Assembly: GCF_014648255.1 (NCBI RefSeq)
Contig: NZ_BMQT01000005.1
Coordinates: 144,029-208,028 of the forward strand
DNA from: Nocardioides albus
Lineage (GTDB): Bacteria; Actinomycetota; Actinomycetes; Propionibacteriales; Nocardioidaceae
Length of the DNA: 64,000 bases
Direction of reading: 5' to 3'
Made by a program: the position numbers and the translations under genes. This document shows, piece after piece, positions 59,101-64,000 of the stretch (positions are counted from its first letter, which is position 1; the number at the start of each line of letters is the position of its first letter). Under the pieces are notes generated by a model. The model ran no database searches. It saw only the letters and a list, made by a program, of their open reading frames with translations, and had not been told where the DNA came from.

Positions 59101-62100
59101 CCAACGCTGCGGGCACCGACGAGTTCACCTACGAGGTCAGCGACCCGTTCGGTGCCGTCGCGACCGGCACCGTGCGGATCGCCGTCGTCTCGCCCGGAGC
59201 GCCCCAGCGCCCGGTGGCCGTCGACGACCTGGTCACGCTCGACCCGAGCAAGAAGCTCACCTATGACGTGCTCGCCAACGACCTGCGTACGCCGGGGACG
59301 GAGCTTCATCTCGCCGCGACCGATGCGGCCAGCGGCGCCGGCGTCAAGCAGCGCTCCGACGGCATCGTCACCGTCACCGGCGGCTCCGAGGCGCCGTTCC
59401 AGAACATCCCCTACCGCGCCACCACCGGACTCCACGAGGACACCGGCGAGCTCGCGATCCGCTATCAGGAGGGCTACGACAACCCGCCGATGGCCGGGAT
59501 CGTGGTCGCCAACCCAGAGGGTGACTCGGCGACGACCACCGTCGACGTGATGACCAAGGTGTCCGACATCGACGACTCGCTCGAGGACCTCACCGTCGAC
59601 GCGGTCAAGGGCCCCTCGGTCGGCGAGGACGAGGCCAAGCCGAAGATCGAGGACGGCAAGGTGACCCTGCCGGTCGGCGACACGACCCGGGTCTGGACCT
59701 ACCGGGTCACCGACCCCGACGGCGCCCAGGCGGTCGGCTCGATCTACGTCCCGTCCCGTCCCAAGGACGCTCCCTATCTGAAGCCGGGCTCCGAGCTCCA
59801 GCTGAACCCGGGCGAGACGAAGAACGTCGACATCACCGACTACGTCGAGGACCCCGAGGGCGATCCGGTGGTGCTGACCACCACCGACAAGATCGTGGCC
59901 GCCCCCGAAGGGATGCTCAACACCGGCGACACCACGGCGACGACCGTGCAGGTCACCGCAGGTGAGACGAAGGGCCCGGCGACTCTGACCTTCGAGGTCG
60001 CGGACCGCGAGAAGATCACCTCCGCCGACGCCCACCTCTCGGTGATCTCCCTGCCGGTGCAGGTCGGCAAGGAGGAGCCGGAGATCAACTGTCCGAGCAC
60101 GCCGGTCGAGGTCCCCGAGAGCGGCGACGGCGCCCTGGTCGACATCGCCGCCATCTGCCACGTGTGGACCGCGGACCCGGGCGACGCCGACGACCTCGAC
60201 TTCACCGCCGAGGTCGGCGACGGGCTCGACGGGGTCGAGGTCAAGCCCGAGGACGGCGGCCTGCGGCTCACCGCCGAGCACGCCGACGCCGGCGCCCAGG
60301 GTGCCCTGGAGATCGGCATCAAGGGCACGGACGCGACCGGTCAGCTCCTGGTCACCGTGATCGCGCTGCCGCCGCCGTCGCTCTCCCCGATCAAACCGCT
60401 GCAGACCGAGGCCGGCAAGACGGTGTCGATCGACATCGCCGACTACCTGCAGACCCCGGTGCCGTCGGGATCGCAGGAGATCGTGATCACCAAGCTCAAC
60501 CCGATCGACGGCGACTCGCCCGACATGGGCAAGGTCAGCGGGTCGAAGATCACCTTCAACACGCCCGAGGAGGGCCACGGCCACTATCGCTACCCGATCG
60601 AGGTCAGCGACTCCGGCAAGGACTCCAAGCGGGTCAAGGCCACCGGCGTCATCGAGGTGGACGTCATCGACGTCCCCGGGGCGCCGACCGGGCTGCGTAC
60701 GACCTCCGACTTCCTCTCCAACGTCGTCGCGCTGTCGTGGAGCGCGCCGAAGGACAACGGTGACGACCCGATCCAGCGCTACGAGGTGGAGGCCAACGGC
60801 GACCACGTCCAGGACTGTCCCTCGACCTCGTGCCGGATCACCGGCCTGAAGAACGGCGTCGTCTACGACTTCCGGGTCCGGGCCGTGAACTCAGTCGGGC
60901 CGAGCCGCGAGTGGAGCAACTCGGCCGAGGGCGAGCCCGACGCCTACACCGGTCCGGTGCAGAACCTTCGGGTCACCCGCCAGCGCGACCACCGCGTCGA
61001 GCTGAGCTGGGCTCCGCCCGCACCGTGCGACTGCTCGGACGTGCAGAAATACCGGATCAGCTGGCCGGGCGGCGGCATCAAGGACATCTCCGCAGGTCAG
61101 ACGACCTATCCGGCCGCGGTCAGCTCCAACGGCGACCCGGTGCAGTTCACCGTCGTGCCGCTCAACGACAAGGGCGTCAAGACCAACAAGGGTCCGTCCT
61201 CGACCGTCGAGGGGATGGGCGCCGGCAAGCCGGACACCCCGGCGACGCCGACCTTCGAGTTCGCAAACACGGCCAACAACTCGGGCAAGACGGTGAACGT
61301 CTCCTGGAGCCCGGTCGCGCCCAACGGTCCCGCCCCGGTCACGTACGAGGTCCGCCGCACGGGCGGCTCCGGCGAGAAGACCGTCTGCTCCTGGGTGACC
61401 GAGACGAGCTGCCGTGACGATGTCCCCAACGACGGCACGATCTACACGTACGACGTCCGGGCACGCAACGCGGAGGCGACCTCGCCGCGCGAGACGGGAT
61501 CGGGCGGCTCGCCGGACACGCACATCTCCAGCTACTCCGCCGGTGGCAAGGTCGAGGCGGCAGCGACGCCGGACGCGGTCTCCTTCGCCAGCGCGACCCC
61601 GACCGGGGCCAACGGCCAGGCGAAGATCGTCTTCACCCCCCGCGCCTCGCACGGTAAGACCAACCGGGTCGAGTGCACGCGCGGCGGGTCCTCCTGCGGG
61701 TCGTGGACCTACCCGCCCGACGGCGCCGGTGAGCAGACCAAGACGATCTCGGGATTCACCAACGGCAGCTCGACCCAGGTGCAGCTGCGCGCCTGCAACG
61801 ACTCGTCCGGTGGCGCCGGTGCCGGGGACTCGTGCGGTCCGTGGTCGTCGAAGAACGTGACCACCTACGGCCCGCTCGGCACGCCGACCATCTCGGCGTC
61901 CGCGGTGTCGAACTCGAAGGACGTCCGGTGGAACATCAGCTACGACGCGAACGGCAACGCAGCCACCGTCATCGTCAAGCGAGGCGGCACCGTCATCGAG
62001 CAGTTCAACACCGGCACCGGCAAGGGCAGCCGCTCGGGCACGGACACGGCGCCGGACTGGAGCACGCGCTACACCTACACGGTGACGATCAGCGACAGCT

Positions 62101-62453
62101 CGCCCTCACGAAACGGCAAGTCCGACTCGACAGATGTGACCACGGACAACCCGCCGCCGCCCTCGATCAGGGCCTACAAGGGCGGCGAGTGCTCGGGCGC
62201 GAGCTGTCCGCAGCCGGAGGTCGCCTGCGGCGGCACCTGCTGGTACGTCGGTGCCGAGATCACCGACAAGGGCTTCCCGGGCAAGGACTGGCGGTGCGAG
62301 ACCGACCAGACCAACTCGACGTGGACGGTGACCATCGGGTCCAACGGTGAGGGCCGTAACGCCGGCAACGGCTGGGTCGGTGCCAGGAACAAGACCACGA
62401 TCACCTGCACGACATCAGGCAGACCGACCCAAGAAGTGACCTTCACTTGGTAA
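56136..62453 (+). CDS. Giant surface-anchored Ig-like/fibronectin-III repeat protein
   Basis: 2105 residues from GTG 56136 (GGGGAG seven bases before). A membrane anchor at about 17-37 (IASWAALAVVASGLTVYAI) leaves the rest outside the cell. Residues ~50-390 are a beta-propeller-like region; a Gln/Lys linker (KDKQQQQTKAAQ) follows; ~410-1500 hold about ten Ig/cadherin-like domains marked by VLDNDS, PLDNDI and VLANDY; ~1520-2000 are three or more FN3 domains (SWSAPKDNGDDPIQRYEVEA... type). The protein is the first of a cluster with MoxR and DUF58, likely assembled or remodelled by them. Confidence 0.94.
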   Translation: MARFGMAPGWMRRHRTSIASWAALAVVASGLTVYAIQSTGYPVHKADLDDGGIWVTNQSWGTLGRQNRPVAQLDGVVWAGNETGSRSERNGLDVVQNGIAVASIDRDARTVTPVNTKLAEGLDDDAVTVKDSRVVMGGNTIGVAEQKTGKVWLTSVDPATGVGDLSDLSGSTKPIETVGADAVLTIGTDGTAYAVSAAKRTLTAFAPEGERFADPVETKLPKSPEYAETPTSATVVGDDVITLDEAGWLLGAAKGSDIAVDFGDTAESAVLQQPSAKAGVVLVGDATGLKAVDLGNGEIRHVAESAGDPAAPVRLGDCVFGAWANGSTGSVVTQCGEGEPVLGEIPTLGPAAELEFRINRGQLVLNDLRNGDVWEIDGADIKKISNWEAFQPQTQKQNQKKDKQQQQTKAAQAPKAKDDQLGVRAGRTTVLHVLDNDSSAKDSILSVVSVGKASVKGVEATIAPDRQSILVTTPEATEGKKTSFKYTVDDGLKGKAGQDDASVELKIQGSEGTGKPTLREHYTPTDYTVAAGGTVEIPVIGDWRDERYGDPVTAQSPEASKGKASVTPDGLLRYTAAPDASGNENLGYQVSTGGKTAKSKVRVNIVAGATTASPEPKDDVAEGTQGSWVTIRPLDNDIPGADPSNLDATLTLAGDVPPKGGLEVSTDRETGVVRARGSSPGTYQLSYNAGFGAAKPASAKIRVDVKPASQAADEPIATPDTTAVLGTSTRTLDVLANDYDSQGRLLAVTHAEPVGDSDLTVAVLDGRWLRIQASKPDISPSTQAIRYTISNGAAEAEGSVTVSQRPALRGAANAPEAVDDEATVRAADSVSIPVLDNDSTPSGDPVGLVVDQTQETKGQLQVLGQPAVGEAYIDGNRVRYVAPDDVNGPVDVDVRYVVQNTGDPSAEHSSGNIRVHVKPLPKKKADNSAPAPKALESRVVQGDEVTLRLPTVGTDPDGDSVSVTRINSAPSFGRVLAHGANTITYQAFPNAAGTDEFTYEVSDPFGAVATGTVRIAVVSPGAPQRPVAVDDLVTLDPSKKLTYDVLANDLRTPGTELHLAATDAASGAGVKQRSDGIVTVTGGSEAPFQNIPYRATTGLHEDTGELAIRYQEGYDNPPMAGIVVANPEGDSATTTVDVMTKVSDIDDSLEDLTVDAVKGPSVGEDEAKPKIEDGKVTLPVGDTTRVWTYRVTDPDGAQAVGSIYVPSRPKDAPYLKPGSELQLNPGETKNVDITDYVEDPEGDPVVLTTTDKIVAAPEGMLNTGDTTATTVQVTAGETKGPATLTFEVADREKITSADAHLSVISLPVQVGKEEPEINCPSTPVEVPESGDGALVDIAAICHVWTADPGDADDLDFTAEVGDGLDGVEVKPEDGGLRLTAEHADAGAQGALEIGIKGTDATGQLLVTVIALPPPSLSPIKPLQTEAGKTVSIDIADYLQTPVPSGSQEIVITKLNPIDGDSPDMGKVSGSKITFNTPEEGHGHYRYPIEVSDSGKDSKRVKATGVIEVDVIDVPGAPTGLRTTSDFLSNVVALSWSAPKDNGDDPIQRYEVEANGDHVQDCPSTSCRITGLKNGVVYDFRVRAVNSVGPSREWSNSAEGEPDAYTGPVQNLRVTRQRDHRVELSWAPPAPCDCSDVQKYRISWPGGGIKDISAGQTTYPAAVSSNGDPVQFTVVPLNDKGVKTNKGPSSTVEGMGAGKPDTPATPTFEFANTANNSGKTVNVSWSPVAPNGPAPVTYEVRRTGGSGEKTVCSWVTETSCRDDVPNDGTIYTYDVRARNAEATSPRETGSGGSPDTHISSYSAGGKVEAAATPDAVSFASATPTGANGQAKIVFTPRASHGKTNRVECTRGGSSCGSWTYPPDGAGEQTKTISGFTNGSSTQVQLRACNDSSGGAGAGDSCGPWSSKNVTTYGPLGTPTISASAVSNSKDVRWNISYDANGNAATVIVKRGGTVIEQFNTGTGKGSRSGTDTAPDWSTRYTYTVTISDSSPSRNGKSDSTDVTTDNPPPPSIRAYKGGECSGASCPQPEVACGGTCWYVGAEITDKGFPGKDWRCETDQTNSTWTVTIGSNGEGRNAGNGWVGARNKTTITCTTSGRPTQEVTFTW

Positions 62454-62469
62454 CCATGAGAGAGAAATC

Positions 62470-63438
62470 ATGACCGTCACCACTGAGCAGGCCCGCTGGT
62501 TCCACGACACCTTCGAGAAGTTGTGCGACAACGTCGAGAAGGCGGTGCTGGGCAAGCGCAACGTGATCCGCCTGGTGCTGACCGCGCTGCTCTCCGAGGG
62601 CCACCTGCTGCTCGAGGACTATCCCGGGACCGGCAAGACACAGCTCGCCCGCGCTCTGGCCAACACCGTCCAGGGCTCGCACGCGCGCATCCAGTTCACC
62701 CCCGACCTGCTGCCGTCCGACGTCACCGGCGTCACGGTCTACGACCAGGGCAAGGGCACCTTCGAGTTCCACCCGGGCCCGATCTTCCACTCGATCGTGC
62801 TGGCCGACGAGATCAACCGCGCCTCCCCGAAGACCCAGTCGGCGCTCCTGGAGGTCATGGAGGAAGGCCGGGTCACCGTCGACGGCGCCACCCGCGAGGT
62901 CGGCCGCCCGTTCATGGTGATCGCGACCCAGAACCCGATCGAGCAGGCCGGGACCTACCGGCTGCCCGAGGCGCAGCTGGACCGCTTCCTGATGAAGACG
63001 TCGGTCGGCTACCCGGACCGCAACGCCACCGTTGAGCTGCTGATGAACTCCTCGGTCCGCGACCGGGCCACGCTGGTCACCCCGATCATCACCGCGCCGA
63101 CGGTCACCCAGATGGCCGAGATGGCCGATCAGGTCTACATCGACCAGGCGATCGTCGCCTACGTCTCCGCGCTGGTCGACGAGTCGCGTCGCCACAAGCA
63201 CGTACGCCTCGGCGCCTCCATGCGTGGCTGCCTCGCCCTGGTGCGCACCGCCAAGGTCTGGGCGCTCGCCGAGGGCCGCTCCCAGGTGCTGCCCGACGAC
63301 ATCAAGTCGCTCGCCGAGCCGGTGCTCTGCCACCGGCTGATCCTCGACCCGGAGGCGATGTTCAACGGCGTCACCGTCGAGGACGTCATCGGCGACCTGC
63401 TCACCTCGGTCCCGGCTCCGCAGGAGCGCGTTTCGTGA
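62470..63438 (+). CDS. MoxR-family AAA+ ATPase
   Basis: 322 residues. Walker A DYPGTGKTQLA (GxxGxGKT), Walker B LADEINRASPKTQ, sensor ATQNPIEQAGTYRLPEAQLDRF and a C-terminal lid. MoxR ATPases act as chaperones for DUF58/VWA-type partners in surface or metalloprotein assembly. Starts 17 bp after the Ig-protein gene; its stop overlaps the DUF58 start (GTGA). Confidence 0.97.
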   Translation: MTVTTEQARWFHDTFEKLCDNVEKAVLGKRNVIRLVLTALLSEGHLLLEDYPGTGKTQLARALANTVQGSHARIQFTPDLLPSDVTGVTVYDQGKGTFEFHPGPIFHSIVLADEINRASPKTQSALLEVMEEGRVTVDGATREVGRPFMVIATQNPIEQAGTYRLPEAQLDRFLMKTSVGYPDRNATVELLMNSSVRDRATLVTPIITAPTVTQMAEMADQVYIDQAIVAYVSALVDESRRHKHVRLGASMRGCLALVRTAKVWALAEGRSQVLPDDIKSLAEPVLCHRLILDPEAMFNGVTVEDVIGDLLTSVPAPQERVS

Positions 63439-64000
63439 CATCCCCGCTGGTTGAGCCGGATCCGCGAGGAACGAGCGGATCCGTGTCGAAACCAACACGG
63501 TCCCCTCGGCGCTCGATGAGGACTGTGTTGATCTCGACACGCTCGCTGGCGCTCGCGGCTCGATCAGCGTTCGTGGGAGTGGCTCGACCAGCGGTGACGA
63601 AGTGGTTCGGCACGGTGACGTCGATCGGCTGGGGTGTGCTGCTGCTCGGTGCGCTCGCCTGGGTCGCTGCGACCGCGCTCGGCTGGATCGAGGCGGCCGT
63701 GGTGGCGATGGCGGCTCTGTTCCTGGTGATCGGCGCGGCGTTCTTCATGATCGGGCGCACCCGGCTCGCGGTGGCGACCGTGGTCGAGCCGCCGCGCGTC
63801 GCCGTCGGCCAGGCGCTGACCGGCGAGCTGCGGGCCCGCAACGAGGCGCGCGGCCCGCTCGTCTCGACGAGCCTCGAGTTCCCGATCGGCGCGGGCGGAG
63901 TGACGTACGACCTGCCGATGCTGCTCCCCAGTGCCGAGCACACCGAGCTGTTCGTGGTGCCGACCCAGCGCCGTGGCGTGATCGACGTCGGTCCCGTCCG
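63435..64000 (+). CDS. DUF58 domain protein (partial, runs past window end)
   Basis: Open from GTG 63435 to the window end (188 complete codons). Two close membrane helices (IGWGVLLLGALAWVAAT and VVAMAALFLVIGAAFFMIG) precede a soluble part; the conserved DUF58 block itself would lie beyond 64000. The first 53 codons are made of dispersed repeat elements (63444-63594), giving a Ser/Arg/Pro-rich tail absent from typical members. A GTG at 63594, right at the end of the repeat, would give a normal start. Pairs with MoxR. Confidence 0.85.
   Translation, partial: MTSPLVEPDPRGTSGSVSKPTRSPRRSMRTVLISTRSLALAARSAFVGVARPAVTKWFGTVTSIGWGVLLLGALAWVAATALGWIEAAVVAMAALFLVIGAAFFMIGRTRLAVATVVEPPRVAVGQALTGELRARNEARGPLVSTSLEFPIGAGGVTYDLPMLLPSAEHTELFVVPTQRRGVIDVGPV
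63444..63594. repeat. Dispersed hairpin repeats at start of DUF58 gene
   Basis: Element 1 (63444-63493) starts CCGCTGGTTGAG, has an 8-bp stem GGATCCGC / GCGGATCC (63458-63465, 63475-63482) and ends TCGAAACC. Element 2 (63527-63569) holds TCTCGACACGCTCG. Element 3 (63581-63594) is GGCTCGACCAGCGG. The same parts occur at 20036-20085 and, in part, at 4054, 23013 and 34969. Confidence 0.75.

Noticed and set aside
56070..60806. Long open frame antisense to the Ig/FN3 gene
   Set aside because: It is a high-GC shadow; its translation is Arg/Asp/Val-rich without any family motif, and the plus strand has clear domains.

Overview
The window is about 70% GC. Genes are packed tightly with 4-bp ATGA/GTGA overlaps, GTG starts are common, and the motif CGTACG is frequent. 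With actinobacterial families (DUF1023 hydrolase, tRNA adenosine deaminase-associated protein, fused acyl-CoA carboxyltransferase, FHA-PP2C-kinase-MoxR-DUF58 cluster) this points to a high-GC Gram-positive chromosome, most likely Nocardioidaceae (Nocardioides-like). The genus is an inference. I see no transposase, integrase, CRISPR array, rRNA or prophage. About 60 protein genes, one tRNA-Ser(CGA) and many hairpins and palindromes are supported. Layout: 1-822, a 21-bp repeat array, an HxlR regulator and divergent operators. 822-6786, an SRPBCC protein, a NarL-type two-component system, then hydrolase, ABC-2 exporter and fatty acid desaturase. 6925-10722, a secreted subtilisin. 10764-16151, small membrane proteins, a sirtuin, a lipoprotein, an MFS exporter and an acyl-CoA dehydrogenase. 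16274-22000, amidohydrolase, lipoprotein, VIT transporter, ThpR, DoxX, Upp, TadA with its partner protein, and tRNA-Ser. 21971-30912, fructosamine kinase, phosphatase, a GntR regulator divergent from dimethylargininase and an aminotransferase, a GST-like reductase, and a secreted hydrolase pair. 30963-37397, a DUF2855 protein, the three-gene branched-chain 2-oxoacid dehydrogenase operon and an RTX-like calcium-binding protein. 37479-43398, a TetR-controlled ABC exporter, a secreted EEP phosphodiesterase and a fused carboxyltransferase. 43505-51010, an LLM monooxygenase, a small terminated transcription unit, an HNH protein, an amino-sugar operon (ROK regulator, NagZ, ROK kinase, NagB) and GalT. 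51094-52197, a probable toxin-antitoxin pair. 52198-64000, a Ser/Thr kinase, FHA protein and PP2C phosphatase divergent from a 2105-residue Ig/FN3 surface protein, MoxR ATPase and a DUF58 protein cut by the window end. The most unusual signal is a dispersed family of 21-bp repeats. It forms arrays of forward units, a short centre, then reverse units. Two arrays lie at gene ends (14-269, 45451-45585), two lie in frame inside enzyme linkers (bkdC 34635-34697; carboxyltransferase 42593-42734), and a single-pair version frames a terminator (37401-37472). The unit holds a small palindrome, repeats exactly every two helical turns, and equals seven codons. A second repeat family (a 25-bp sequence shared by 4054-4078 and 23013-23037, and longer elements at 20036-20085 and 63444-63594) also enters coding sequence in frame. 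Other points of interest are many operator-like palindromes beside regulators, the toxin-like protein with a Cys/His tail, and the short unit at 44670-44933.
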